The position numbers and the translations under genes are program-made. Positions 1-8,435 of a DNA stretch of 64,000 nt are shown piece by piece; positions within the stretch are counted from its first letter, which is position 1; each line of letters begins with the position of its first letter. The notes under the pieces are model-generated. The model was not told the DNA's origin, did not search any database, and saw nothing but the letters and a program-made list of their open reading frames with translations. This DNA is from Streptomyces sp. SID13031 (GTDB lineage Bacteria; Actinomycetota; Actinomycetes; Propionibacteriales; Kribbellaceae). The DNA lies in assembly GCF_010548305.1 (NCBI RefSeq), contig NZ_JAAGLV010000010.1, positions 248,001-312,000 of the forward strand, in the 5' to 3' direction.

Positions 1-2258
1 GCGATGACGCCCGCCGGGCCTGACGTCAGGATCAGGTTCCCGATGGCCACCGGGTCCCGGCTGCAGGAGATCCCCGCCGGCAGCGGAACCTTGCGATAGC
101 CGGTCTGGTCGATGACGGTGGCCGCGCAGCCGCCTGCGCTGCCGCCCAGGGAGACGACCCGGCCGTCAGCGGTGACGGCGACCCGCGTGCGTGGGTTCAC
201 CGGTGCCGTGACCTGCCAGGTGGTCTGACCGGTCATCGCATCGATCGCGGTGACCACGGTCTTGGTGTTCTGCTGAGTGTCCGGCCCCGGGCAGTCCACG
301 ACGATCAGGAGCCGCCCGGCTTCCTTCAGCAGCGTCCGGCACGACCAGCCCGCCGGTACCGGCCAACGCCACTTGGTCTCGCCCGTCCGCGGCTCGATCG
401 CCACCAGAGCGACCGGTACGTCGGAGTCGCCGCCCGGCTCGGCCACCACGACCAGCCCGCCGACCACGACCGGTCGCCGGTACATGTCGGTCGGCGACTT
501 GCTCCAGAGCTTCTTGCCGCTCTCCAGGTCGATCCCGGCGACCTCGTCGGGCTCGGAGCCGCAACTGTGTCCGAGGAAGGCGACCACGGTGTCCGAGGTC
601 GCGACGGCTCCGATATCGGTACAGCGGCCCGGCTCGAAGGTCCACCGGTTGTCGCCGTCCGGATCGACCCCGTGCAGCTTGTCGGAGCCACGGGAGAGCC
701 GCTCGCCCGTCAGCAGCGGGTCGGCCTCCTGGATGCTGTGGTCCCGCGTACCGCCCGGCCAGGCCGCCTTCCGCTTGCCCGTGTTCGCGTCCAGCAGCAA
801 GTAGCCGATGTCGGCGAACTCGGCCAGCACGTACTCGCCGTTGCCGGTCGCGACGATGTCCGGCTTCTCGTCCGAGTCGGACCGGCTGTAGCGCCACCGC
901 AGCTCTCCGGTGGCGGCGTCCAGCATCTCCACCACGCCGCTCTGCCGCGGTACAGCGATCCCGTACTTCGTCCCGATCGCTTCTTCGGCGCCAGCGCTGG
1001 TCAAAGCCCGGCTGACCCAGGTGACGCCACCGTCGAGCACTGACTCGGGCCGCTGGCCGGCCGGACCGCGTGGCCCCTCTGACCGCTCGTTGGAGCCCAG
1101 CACATAGCCCCTGGCCAACGGCTGCACGACCAGTAGGAGCAGTAGCGCGATCACACCCGGTACTGCCAGCCACGAGAGCTGTTGGCCGAGATTCCGGGAG
1201 GGCAGGAAGCGTGCCTTCTTGGTGCGCAAGAGGGAGGCGACCAAGGCCGCAGTACCGGCTAGCAGAAGTAGGAGGAGTGCAGAGATGACCAGTGGAACCC
1301 GGAGGCCGATACCGACGGCCGGATTGGTCACCGGGACCTTTGCCCAGGCAATCAGCAGCCCGGTGACTGCGACAGCAACCACTGTGCCCGCGAGCAGCCG
1401 CGCGCGTTGACTGGCGCTGTGGGACGACCGGAAGAGCACTGGCGCGCAGAAGAGCGAGGACACGGCTAGCGCGACAGGCGGCCAACCAGCCTCGGGCTCC
1501 ACCGCCGGGACCTGCCAGGGTGCGCCGGCGGCGGCTATCGAGGCGACTGCCGCCGCCACTGCCGAGAAGGTCGCCGCAGCCGACAGCGCCGCTTGCTGCC
1601 AGCCACGCCAGGGCGCTGGCAGCTCACTGTCGAGCCCGGCAAGCTCCGCCTCCAGGTTGGCGCGGGCGGCCGTACCCATCCGCTGACGAGCGAGTTGCGT
1701 CCGGTAGAGATGCCCGTCCAGCAGGACCTGCACTTCGTCGTACCGGCGGCCGACGGCGGCAGCGCGGTCGCCCGCGTCCCGGCGTACCTCGGAAGCGTGG
1801 GCGGCGTAGCGGGCCGGAGCCGTCGCCAGGATGCCGTTGACCGCGTCCAGCAGCACATCGCCGTTCGCGTCTCGGCGTGGTGGCGCGTAGGAGTCGGTGG
1901 GTGGTGTCGCCAGGTCGCCGGTCAGCCGGACGAGCCGGGCCACCTCGGCGACGCGGATCGGATCCACCCCGTACGCCGGCAGCGTGCGCTCGACGAGCCG
2001 GGCCGACGACTCCGCATCCTCGGCGGACCCGCCACCCGGCTGGTGCACGGCCCGATGGAACCAGGCGGCGAGCCGGACCGACGTCGGGTCGGTGCTCAGC
2101 TGGATCAGCGAGTCGAGCGTGCCGAGGACGGCTTCGAGGTACTGGTCGCGATACGCGCGCCGGGTCCGCTCGACGTACCGCGCGACCAGGTCGTCCGCCA
2201 GCGGCGCCGAGCCTGGTAACAGCTCGCTCCACCGTTCACGCAGGACCACCACCGCCAC
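1..2258 (-). CDS. Membrane-anchored PQQ-repeat beta-propeller protein (3' end outside window)
   Basis: This is the continuous minus-strand frame reaching the window edge, about 750 codons, with its stop outside. The N-terminal ~230 residues are soluble and helical with no recognised motif. Several hydrophobic segments follow (for example VIALLLLLVVQ). The rest reads as PQQ/BamB-like blades, with repeats such as VVEMLDAATGELRWRY, GIDLESGKKLW and AIEPRTGETKW. The expected topology is a cytoplasmic N-terminus, a helical bundle and an outside propeller. The start is a GTG at 2258 preceded by GATGGGA; GTGs 6 and 9 bases further in are also possible. The function is unknown; such propellers usually bind proteins or ligands. 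The same stretch is also open in other frames, but only this frame gives the periodic blade motifs. Confidence 0.75.
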   Translation of the reverse strand, partial: MAVVVLRERWSELLPGSAPLADDLVARYVERTRRAYRDQYLEAVLGTLDSLIQLSTDPTSVRLAAWFHRAVHQPGGGSAEDAESSARLVERTLPAYGVDPIRVAEVARLVRLTGDLATPPTDSYAPPRRDANGDVLLDAVNGILATAPARYAAHASEVRRDAGDRAAAVGRRYDEVQVLLDGHLYRTQLARQRMGTAARANLEAELAGLDSELPAPWRGWQQAALSAAATFSAVAAAVASIAAAGAPWQVPAVEPEAGWPPVALAVSSLFCAPVLFRSSHSASQRARLLAGTVVAVAVTGLLIAWAKVPVTNPAVGIGLRVPLVISALLLLLLAGTAALVASLLRTKKARFLPSRNLGQQLSWLAVPGVIALLLLLVVQPLARGYVLGSNERSEGPRGPAGQRPESVLDGGVTWVSRALTSAGAEEAIGTKYGIAVPRQSGVVEMLDAATGELRWRYSRSDSDEKPDIVATGNGEYVLAEFADIGYLLLDANTGKRKAAWPGGTRDHSIQEADPLLTGERLSRGSDKLHGVDPDGDNRWTFEPGRCTDIGAVATSDTVVAFLGHSCGSEPDEVAGIDLESGKKLWSKSPTDMYRRPVVVGGLVVVAEPGGDSDVPVALVAIEPRTGETKWRWPVPAGWSCRTLLKEAGRLLIVVDCPGPDTQQNTKTVVTAIDAMTGQTTWQVTAPVNPRTRVAVTADGRVVSLGGSAGGCAATVIDQTGYRKVPLPAGISCSRDPVAIGNLILTSGPAGVI

Positions 2259-2351
2259 AGTCTGCCAGTCCCATCACAACGGTGACCGCTCGATCGGCGC
2301 ACCTCTGCCTTGCGGTTGCGGATCGGCCCATCTCTGCTCTGCGGTTGCGGA

Positions 2352-2666
2352 TCAGCGCGGCGCGGCCAGCACTCCGCTGAGCAGACCCGGGTAGAGCGCG
2401 TCAAGGTCGTCGCGGCGGAGCTTGCTGATCCGCTTGGTGCCTTCGGTGTGGGTTGAGGTGACGCCCGCCTCGCGCAGGATGCGGAGGTGATGGGCCCGGG
2501 TCGACGCGGTCACCGGCAGGTCGAGCTCGCCGCAGGCGATCCCCTCGGGAAGTTCCGACAGGGTGCGGACGATCAGCAGCCGGACCGGCTCGCCCAATGC
2601 CTGCAGGACAGCCTCGACGCGGATCTCTTCGCGATCGGGCTGGGGCAGGGCTTTCGAGGTGCTCAT
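2352..2666 (-). CDS. ArsR-family winged-helix transcriptional regulator
   Basis: This 104-residue single-domain protein has the usual ArsR size. Residues ~17-60 match the ArsR core (LQALGEPVRLLIVRTL, then CGELDLPVTASTRAHHLRIL as the recognition helix) and are followed by a short beta wing. No CxC metal-binding cysteines are present; the single Cys45 lies in the HTH region, so it is probably not a classic arsenic sensor. The gene is divergent from the MFS transporter at 2757 across 90 bases that hold a palindrome, so it probably represses that transporter and itself. The ligand is unknown. Confidence 0.85.
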   Translation of the reverse strand: MSTSKALPQPDREEIRVEAVLQALGEPVRLLIVRTLSELPEGIACGELDLPVTASTRAHHLRILREAGVTSTHTEGTKRISKLRRDDLDALYPGLLSGVLAAPR

Positions 2667-2673
2667 ACGTCCA

Positions 2674-2718
2674 TAGTACGACGACGGTCGAACTTCGACG
2701 GAGATCGTAGTACGATGA
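2674..2718. promoter_or_regulatory. Divergent promoter/operator region with TAGTACGA repeats
   Basis: TCGTAGTACGA at 2705-2715 is a perfect 5-bp inverted repeat around one central base. An 11-base direct repeat (10 of 11 identical) starts with TAGTACGA at 2674 and again at 2708, 34 bases apart. Both lie between the ArsR and MFS genes, where the ArsR protein would be expected to bind. Binding is inferred. Confidence 0.5.
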
Positions 2719-2756
2719 TTATCGAATAAGTCCTCTGATCCTCTGGAAGGTCCTCA

Positions 2757-3947
2757 ATGTCCGCACGTATCTACCTGCTGGCCGCCGGGGCCTTCGCTGT
2801 CGGCACCAGCGCGTACGTCGTGTCCGGGGTGCTGCCCGCGGTCAGCTCCGAGCTGCACGTCTCGCTGACCGCCGCCGGCCAGCTCGCCACCGCCTTCGCC
2901 CTCTCGTACGCCGTCGGCGCGCCGCTGCTGTCGACGCTGACCGGCCGGTGGGAGCGCCGCACGCTGCTGATCGCCGCCCTGCTGCTGGCCGCGCTCGGTA
3001 ACGGGATCGCGGCGCTCGCGACGAGCTACCCGATCCTGATCGTCGGCCGGATCGTCGCTGCGTTCGGCGCCGCGGCATACACGCCCGCGGCGACGCTGTT
3101 CGCGACCAAATTCCTGCCGCCGGAGGAGCGGGGACGGGCCGTCGCGGTGGTGTTCGGCGGACTGACCTTCGCGCTCGTGCTCGGCGTACCGGCGGGCAGT
3201 CTGCTCGGTGAGCCGCTCGGGTACCGCGGTGTGTTCGCACTGATCGCCGTCGTCTGCCTGGTGGTCACACTGGCCGTCCGCTCGGCCCTGCCGACTGTCG
3301 AGGCGCCTGAGGCCGTGAGCCTGCGTGAGCGCTTCGCCGGCCTGACCGACCGCCGCGTGCAGACCGTGCTCGCGATGACGGTACTGGCCGTGCTGGCGAC
3401 CATGAGCGTCTACATCTACGTAGTACCGCTGCTGGCCGAGACCGCTCACCTCACAGGAGGCGTCGTCGGCGTACTGCTTCTCGTGTACGGCGTCGGCGCG
3501 GTGCTGGGCAACCTGGTCGGCGGCCGCGCCACTGACCGCTTCGGCAGCCTGCGGACGCTGACCGTCACTCTGACCGGCTTCACCGTCGTGATCGCCACGC
3601 TGACGCTGACTGCGACCACTGTCGCCGGTGCGGCCATCGCCCTGTTCGTGTGGAGCCTGTTCACCTGGGCCTTCAACCCGCCGGTTCAGAACCTCCTGCT
3701 GGAGATCGGTGAAGGCGGCGGCCTCCTGCTGGCGATGAACGCCTCCGCGATCTACCTGGGCGCAGGCCTGTCCGCAGTGCTCGGTGGTGTCGTGATCAAG
3801 CTGGTGGGGGTCCAGATGCTGCCACCGATCGCCGCAGCACTCGGCCTGGTCGTCATCGGCCTGCTGGTGACGCTCCGCCGCAACCCTGCTCTACAGCAGG
3901 TCGAGCACCTGGACGAGCAAGAGCAGTACGCGCCGGAAGCCGCCTGA
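2757..3947 (+). CDS. MFS drug-efflux-type transporter (DHA1-like)
   Basis: This 396-residue protein has twelve predicted membrane helices, the standard size for the DHA1 branch of the major facilitator superfamily. The signature loop between helices 2 and 3 reads LLSTLTGRWERRTLL, and motif C-like glycines appear in FALVLGVPAGSLLGEPLGYRG. The overall pattern resembles the AraJ/Cmx chloramphenicol-type exporters. It is a plasma-membrane proton-coupled exporter by family; the substrate is unknown. The ATG at 2757 has GGAAGG eight bases upstream. The divergent ArsR gene and the shared palindrome suggest ligand-induced expression. It ends one base before the convergent sigma factor gene. Confidence 0.85.
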   Translation: MSARIYLLAAGAFAVGTSAYVVSGVLPAVSSELHVSLTAAGQLATAFALSYAVGAPLLSTLTGRWERRTLLIAALLLAALGNGIAALATSYPILIVGRIVAAFGAAAYTPAATLFATKFLPPEERGRAVAVVFGGLTFALVLGVPAGSLLGEPLGYRGVFALIAVVCLVVTLAVRSALPTVEAPEAVSLRERFAGLTDRRVQTVLAMTVLAVLATMSVYIYVVPLLAETAHLTGGVVGVLLLVYGVGAVLGNLVGGRATDRFGSLRTLTVTLTGFTVVIATLTLTATTVAGAAIALFVWSLFTWAFNPPVQNLLLEIGEGGGLLLAMNASAIYLGAGLSAVLGGVVIKLVGVQMLPPIAAALGLVVIGLLVTLRRNPALQQVEHLDEQEQYAPEAA

Positions 3948-3948
3948 G

Positions 3949-4824
3949 TCAGCTGCTGAAGGACAAGTTGGCCAGCTTCTCGGGGTTCAGCATCCACTGG
4001 ACCTGGTCGATCCCGTCGGCCGAGGCGCTGATGCTGATCACGGCGAAGACCTCGCCGGCGCGCGAGACCACGGCGGACCAGCCGCCGTTGGTCTCCGCGA
4101 AGGTGAGTTCCGAGCCGGTCCAGAAGCTGTCCTTGTAGGCGGCGATGACCTTCGCGATCTTGTCGGCGCCGAGCAGGATCAGCTTGGTGGCACGGACGAT
4201 GCCGCCGCCATCGGAGTAGCTCACGGCGTCGGCGGCGAGCAGCTCGACCAGCGCCGCCAGGTCGCCTTCCTGGGCCGCTGCCATGAACGTGGCCAGCAGC
4301 TTGCGCTGCTCATCCGTGCTGACCTGCTCGCGCCGCTCGCCCGCGAGCCGCTTGCGGGACCGGCTGACCAGCTGGCGCACGTTCGCTTCGGACAGCTGGA
4401 CGATCTCGGCGATCTGGTCGTACGGGTAGTCGAAGGCCTCCCGCAGGATGTACGCCGCCCGCTGCGCCGGCGAGAGCTTCTCCAGCAGCACCAGCATCGC
4501 GAGCTCCAGCGCCTCGCCGCGCTCGGCGCCCAGGGTCGGGTCGGCGCTGGTGTCGACCGGCTCGGGCAGCCACGGCCCGATGTACGTCTCCCGCCGGGCC
4601 CGCGCTGTCTGGCTCGCGTTGATCGCCAGCCGGGTGATCATGGTGGCGAGGAAGGCAGCCGGCTCCCGGACCGTGTCGCGGTCGTAGGTCTGCCACTTGA
4701 GCCAGACGTCCTGGACGAGGTCCTCGGCCTCCTGGACGCTACTGAGCATCCGGTAGGCGATACCGAACAGACGCGGTCGCGCAAGAGCGAAGTCGGCGGC
4801 CGTCCTGTCCAGATCAGTCGTCAC
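3949..4824 (-). CDS. sigJ: ECF41-type RNA polymerase sigma factor (SigJ-like)
   Basis: This 291-residue protein has sigma region 2 (FGIAYRMLSSVQEAEDLVQDVWLKW, residues ~20-45), the ECF41 linker motif WLPEPV near residue 85, and sigma region 4 (LSPAQRAAYILREAFDYPYDQIAEIVQLSEANVRQLVSR, ~116-155). It is followed by a ~120-residue SnoaL-like C-terminal domain with DGGG and NPEKL motifs typical of ECF41. In that family the extension controls sigma activity in place of a separate anti-sigma factor. ECF41 genes are usually next to a carboxymuconolactone-decarboxylase, oxidoreductase or epimerase-type partner; none is adjacent here. The start is a GTG at 4824. Confidence 0.9.
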   Translation of the reverse strand: MTTDLDRTAADFALARPRLFGIAYRMLSSVQEAEDLVQDVWLKWQTYDRDTVREPAAFLATMITRLAINASQTARARRETYIGPWLPEPVDTSADPTLGAERGEALELAMLVLLEKLSPAQRAAYILREAFDYPYDQIAEIVQLSEANVRQLVSRSRKRLAGERREQVSTDEQRKLLATFMAAAQEGDLAALVELLAADAVSYSDGGGIVRATKLILLGADKIAKVIAAYKDSFWTGSELTFAETNGGWSAVVSRAGEVFAVISISASADGIDQVQWMLNPEKLANLSFSS

Positions 4825-4840
4825 TCGACCAGCGTACGTA

Positions 4841-6850
4841 TCAGCCGATCAGGACCTCGGGCAGGTCCTCACTGTGCAGCACCGCGAGCGAGGTGACCGC
4901 ACGCGTCAGGCAGACGTAGAGGCGGCGCAGCCCGGTCCGCTCGTCGGCCTCACCGGCGACGATCCCGGCCGGCTCGACCAGCACCACATGGTCGAACTCC
5001 AGACCCTTGGCCAGCCCAGCTGGTACTACGTCCACGTGCGCCTCGACGTCGTCCTCGTCACCCAGTACGGCGAAACTCAGCCCCTTGTCCCGCAGGGCCT
5101 TCCGAGCCGCCGGGACCAGCGCGTCGGGCACGATCAGCCCGATCGACCCCGGCCGGTCTATCACCTGGCCGACTGTGTCCACGGCGGCGGCCAAGCTGTC
5201 CGGTACGCGCGTGATGGCCAGCTCACCGCGCGTCCGTCGTACCGCTGTCGGCGGGGTCAGGTGGGGAGCGATCTGTGGCAGCAGGCGGGCGGCGTACTCG
5301 ATCACCTGGCCGGGCACACGGAAGCCTGCGGTCAGCTCCTCGGTGTGGGCGCCGCTCTTGCCCAGGTGCCCGAGTGCCTCGTCCCAGGAGGGTGTCGCCC
5401 ACGGGGTCGTGCCCTGCGCGATGTCGCCGAGCACTGTCATCGAGCCGGTCGAGCACCTGCGCCCGACCGCCCGGAGCTGCATCGCCGACAGGTCCTGCGC
5501 TTCGTCCAGTACTACGTGTCCGAGGCTGGGCGTCCGGTCGACCAGGTCAGCGATCTCGTCGATGAGGGTGGCGTCGGCAACAGACCACTTGGCGGCACCC
5601 GCACTCCGCGCCGGCTTGTCCCAGAGCAGTAGTGCCTGCTCATCGTCGGTCAGTACTCCGGCAGCGTGCTCGGCGAGCAACTCCGAGTCGGTGAACAGCT
5701 GGAAGAGCAGCTTGGCCGGGTCGACCACCGGCCACAGTGCATCGGCGTACTGCTTCACTGGACGGCTCCTGGCCACGGAGTCCTGCACGCGGTCGTCGGG
5801 GGAGTCCCCGGCGGCCTCCATTCGCAGCAGGACGGCATGCGCGAGCCGCTGCGGCAGCATGGCCCGCCCGGCGCCGTACCGGATTCCGCGAGTGCGTAGC
5901 TCGTTGACGAGCCCCTCGGCCTGGTACGCCGCTACGCGCCATCGGTGAGATCCCCTAGGGACTACTAAGGGTTCCTTGGGCAGCTGGACCTGGGACCAGA
6001 CGGCCCGATGCAGTACTTCGGCCAGCCGCGCGTCGCCCTTGAGCACGTCCAGCGCGGCCGGACCGGGCCCGGCGACCTTCACCCGGCCGACCATCTCCTC
6101 GACCGTGGTCTGCTTGGCCTCGATCTCGCCCAGCGCGGGGAGTACGTCGCCGATGTAGCGCAGGAAGCTCGAGTTGGGGCCGACCACCAGGACGCCCGAC
6201 CGGCTGAGCTGGTCGCGGTACGCATAGAGCAGGTACGCCGCGCGGTGCAGCCCGACGGCCGTCTTCCCGGTGCCCGGTGCGCCCTGGACGCAGATGGTCT
6301 CCTCGACGCCGGCCCGGACGATGACGTCCTGCTCGGGCTGGATGGTGGCGACGATGTCGCGCATCGGACCCGAACGCGGGCGCTCGATCTCGGCGTCGAG
6401 GATGTCGCTGTGCTCCTCGACGGCCGACGCGTTGGTCAGGTCCTCGTCCTCGAACGCGGTCATCTCGCCGTGCGTGTAACCGAACCGGCGGCGCGTCCCG
6501 ACGCCCATCGGCTCGGTCTTACTGGCCCGGTAGAACGGCACCGAGATGTCGGCCCGCCAGTCCACCACGAGCGGCTCGCCGGCCTCGTCGTTCACATGCC
6601 GGCGGCCGATGTGGAAGGTCTCCTCGGCCGGCTCGAGGTAGTCCAGCCGGCCGAAGAACAGCGGCACGTCGGGGTCGTCCTCGAGCTCCTTCATCCGCCG
6701 CCAGATCGCGGCCTTGAGGAACTCGGTGTTGACCGGGTCGGCGCTCGCGATCTCCAGCGAGCCGGTCTTCTCGCGCATCACCGCCAACGCGGCGCGCGAA
6801 GTACTGAGGTAGGTCTTCTCGATCTGGAGGGTCGGGTCGTCAGGGGGCAT
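4841..6850 (-). CDS. helD: HelD/HelR-like RNA polymerase recycling ATPase (UvrD/Rep-type motor)
   Basis: This 669-residue superfamily-1 ATPase has a coiled N-terminal arm (~1-110), Walker A GAPGTGKTAVG near residue 200, Walker B VVLDEAQDLS near 450, and a C-terminal motor domain with GLEFDHVVLVEP and LYVCLTRA. This matches the actinobacterial (class II) HelD proteins that pull stalled or inhibitor-bound RNA polymerase off DNA. A Streptomyces member, HelR, gives rifamycin tolerance. A DNA-repair UvrD-like helicase is the alternative, but the N-terminal arm and insertion between motifs favour HelD. The ATG at 6850 has GGAGG seven bases upstream. A short CGGGG-CTT-CCCCG hairpin sits in the 47-base gap to the upstream gene. 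Confidence 0.8.
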   Translation of the reverse strand: MPPDDPTLQIEKTYLSTSRAALAVMREKTGSLEIASADPVNTEFLKAAIWRRMKELEDDPDVPLFFGRLDYLEPAEETFHIGRRHVNDEAGEPLVVDWRADISVPFYRASKTEPMGVGTRRRFGYTHGEMTAFEDEDLTNASAVEEHSDILDAEIERPRSGPMRDIVATIQPEQDVIVRAGVEETICVQGAPGTGKTAVGLHRAAYLLYAYRDQLSRSGVLVVGPNSSFLRYIGDVLPALGEIEAKQTTVEEMVGRVKVAGPGPAALDVLKGDARLAEVLHRAVWSQVQLPKEPLVVPRGSHRWRVAAYQAEGLVNELRTRGIRYGAGRAMLPQRLAHAVLLRMEAAGDSPDDRVQDSVARSRPVKQYADALWPVVDPAKLLFQLFTDSELLAEHAAGVLTDDEQALLLWDKPARSAGAAKWSVADATLIDEIADLVDRTPSLGHVVLDEAQDLSAMQLRAVGRRCSTGSMTVLGDIAQGTTPWATPSWDEALGHLGKSGAHTEELTAGFRVPGQVIEYAARLLPQIAPHLTPPTAVRRTRGELAITRVPDSLAAAVDTVGQVIDRPGSIGLIVPDALVPAARKALRDKGLSFAVLGDEDDVEAHVDVVPAGLAKGLEFDHVVLVEPAGIVAGEADERTGLRRLYVCLTRAVTSLAVLHSEDLPEVLIG

Positions 6851-6897
6851 GACAGAACCTCCGCAGTGCGGTAAAGGGTCGGGGAAGCCCCGTCACG

Positions 6898-7710
6898 TTA
6901 CTTGAGCGCGGGCTCGGGAGCGACTGATTTAACCGGAAACGGCGCCGGCCTGTCGGCCTTGTCCGCGCGCAGCCCCGGCCGGAGCAGCAGCGGGAGGGTG
7001 AAGCCCAGCAGGATCAGGACGACGATGCCGTCGAGCCAGTAGTGGTTCGCTGTCATGACCACCACGCTGAAGGTGATGATCGGGTGCAGCAGCCACAACC
7101 AGCGCCACTTGGTCCGGGTGATCAGGATCATCGAGAGCGCGATCAGGGCTGCCCAGCCGACGTGCAGACTCGGCATCGCGGCGAACTGGTTGGCCACCCC
7201 GCCGGAGGCGTCCGGTCCGTAGACCGACTGGCCGAACCGCAGGCCGGTGTCGACGAAGCCCGGCATCATCCGGGGCGGCGCGAGCGGGAACAGGACGTGG
7301 CCGACCAGGGCGAGCCCGGTCAGCGAGACGATCGTCCAGCGCACGTGCGGATAGGCCTTGGGGCGCCAGATGCTCAGCCAGAGCAGCACTGCACCGGTCA
7401 GGGGTGCGTGTACTGAGGCGTAGTACAGGTTTGCTCCCTCGACCAGATGCGGGACCTGGAGCGCCGCGTGCTGGATCGATGCCTCATCGGGCAGATGCAG
7501 CCAGCGCTGCCAGGAAAGCACCTCGTGAGCGTGGTCGAAAGCGGAGCCGGTGTGCTTGGCGGCGAACTGCCGGCCCGCGGTGTAGACCAGGAACATGGTC
7601 GCCAGCAGGACTGCTTCCCGCACCACCCGCCACACCACCGGCGCCGGCCTCGACGGGGCGCGCCCCCGCTCACCGACCAGCTCCACCTGCTCCAGCGCGT
7701 GTGTCCCCAT
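6898..7710 (-). CDS. PAP2-superfamily membrane phosphatase / phosphotransferase
   Basis: This 270-residue integral membrane protein has about six helices. The phosphatase signature appears as FPLAPPRMMPG (~131-141), AAMPSLHVGWA (~177-187) and TANHYWLDG (~220-228), which supply the catalytic histidines. The spacing is that of the PAP2_3 / Aur1-like branch, whose members move or remove lipid-linked phosphate groups at the membrane's outer face. The substrate is unknown. The ATG at 7710 has GAGGGG almost touching it, so a GTG slightly downstream could be the true start. It may be transcribed with the downstream helD-like gene. Confidence 0.8.
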   Translation of the reverse strand: MGTHALEQVELVGERGRAPSRPAPVVWRVVREAVLLATMFLVYTAGRQFAAKHTGSAFDHAHEVLSWQRWLHLPDEASIQHAALQVPHLVEGANLYYASVHAPLTGAVLLWLSIWRPKAYPHVRWTIVSLTGLALVGHVLFPLAPPRMMPGFVDTGLRFGQSVYGPDASGGVANQFAAMPSLHVGWAALIALSMILITRTKWRWLWLLHPIITFSVVVMTANHYWLDGIVVLILLGFTLPLLLRPGLRADKADRPAPFPVKSVAPEPALK

Positions 7711-7764
7711 ACCCCTCGACGGTACCGGTCAGAGCCTCCGGAATGGCCCAGGCTGAACCCTGAT

Positions 7765-7788
7765 GTTGCCCTGGGCAACCCCCGAGAC
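7765..7788. repeat. Short inverted repeat sharing modules with the 41.6-kb hairpin element
   Basis: GTTGCCC-T-GGGCAAC is a perfect 7-bp inverted repeat, followed directly by the 12-mer AACCCCCGAGAC at 7777-7788. The same 12-mer and the same GTTGCCC/GGGCAAC arms occur in the larger element at 41642-41728. It lies in the 258-base gap upstream of the PAP2 gene, where I see no other gene. Confidence 0.4.
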
Positions 7789-7968
7789 ACCCTTGGTGAC
7801 CGACCCGTCACCCCCAATCCGCCCGTAGAAGATCTCCTAATACGCAACAGGACGGCCGGTTGGTCCATTCCAGCCAGGCCCTGACTGCAAGATCACACTT
7901 GACGCGCGGCCGGGGATCGTGGCTGACGTACGTTCGCAGTACCAGTTGTGGCGAGAGGAGACGGTGGA

Positions 7969-8262
7969 GTGAACCAGTCCGCCCCCGTAGGCATCACCCA
8001 ACCCACCGACCTGGCCCTACTCCACATGGTCAACAAACCAGACATAACCACCCCGGTACTACGCCGAGTACTCACCGCGGCAGGCACCGGCCCAACCGCC
8101 CTCGCCCGAGCCGCCCTAGCCGACCACGCCACCCACCCCGTAGTCCTAGGCTGCGCCCACTGGCAACCAGCCCACGATTCAGCCCAAGGCGACCGCTCAG
8201 CCGGCCCCTACCTGAAACGAATCCCCTGCCCGCTGATCCCCTGCGACGACCTCCTCACCTGA
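7969..8262 (+). CDS. Small hypothetical protein
   Basis: This frame gives 97 residues from a GTG at 7969, with AGGAG nine bases upstream. A GTG at 7948 is also in frame but has no ribosome binding site. Codons end mostly in C, as in neighbouring genes, which supports coding. The sequence has no recognised motif, no signal peptide and no membrane segment. It contains Trp, His and four Cys in the second half (LGCAHW, PCPLIPCDD). It is convergent with the XPB helicase gene. I do not recognise the family, and a spurious frame is possible. Confidence 0.5.
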   Translation: MNQSAPVGITQPTDLALLHMVNKPDITTPVLRRVLTAAGTGPTALARAALADHATHPVVLGCAHWQPAHDSAQGDRSAGPYLKRIPCPLIPCDDLLT

Positions 8263-8316
8263 CCCCGTCGCCCCTCCCCGGCGCTTGTTCGATCCGTGAT
8301 GGCCAGCCGCCCGGAA

Positions 8317-8376
8317 CCCTTGTAGGAAAGGGCTTCGGTGGAAACAAACTTGCATCAGGCGACCAAAAGTTTCCAC
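8317..8376. terminator. Paired hairpins between convergent genes
   Basis: Two inverted repeats lie in the 173-base gap between the small gene and the XPB gene. The first is CCCTT/AAGGG with a 6-base loop (8317-8332). The second is GTGGAAAC/GTTTCCAC with a 23-base loop (8338-8345 and 8369-8376). The stretch is notably A-rich for this genome. A two-way terminator is the simplest reading, but there is no clear T-run. Confidence 0.4.
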
Positions 8377-8435
8377 TCAAACCCACCCCCGGATCTTCTC
8401 CGCGAGCTGGCTGACCCAGCCAGCTGGTAATGACC

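Noticed and set aside
166..1485. Closed 439-codon minus-strand frame near the left edge
   Set aside because: It is in a different frame from the PQQ-propeller gene. Only the open frame reaching the edge gives blade repeats and membrane helices.
6882..6894. CGGGG-CTT-CCCCG as a terminator between the PAP2 and helD-like genes
   Set aside because: The stem is only five base pairs, the loop is three bases and there is no T-run, so I do not call it.
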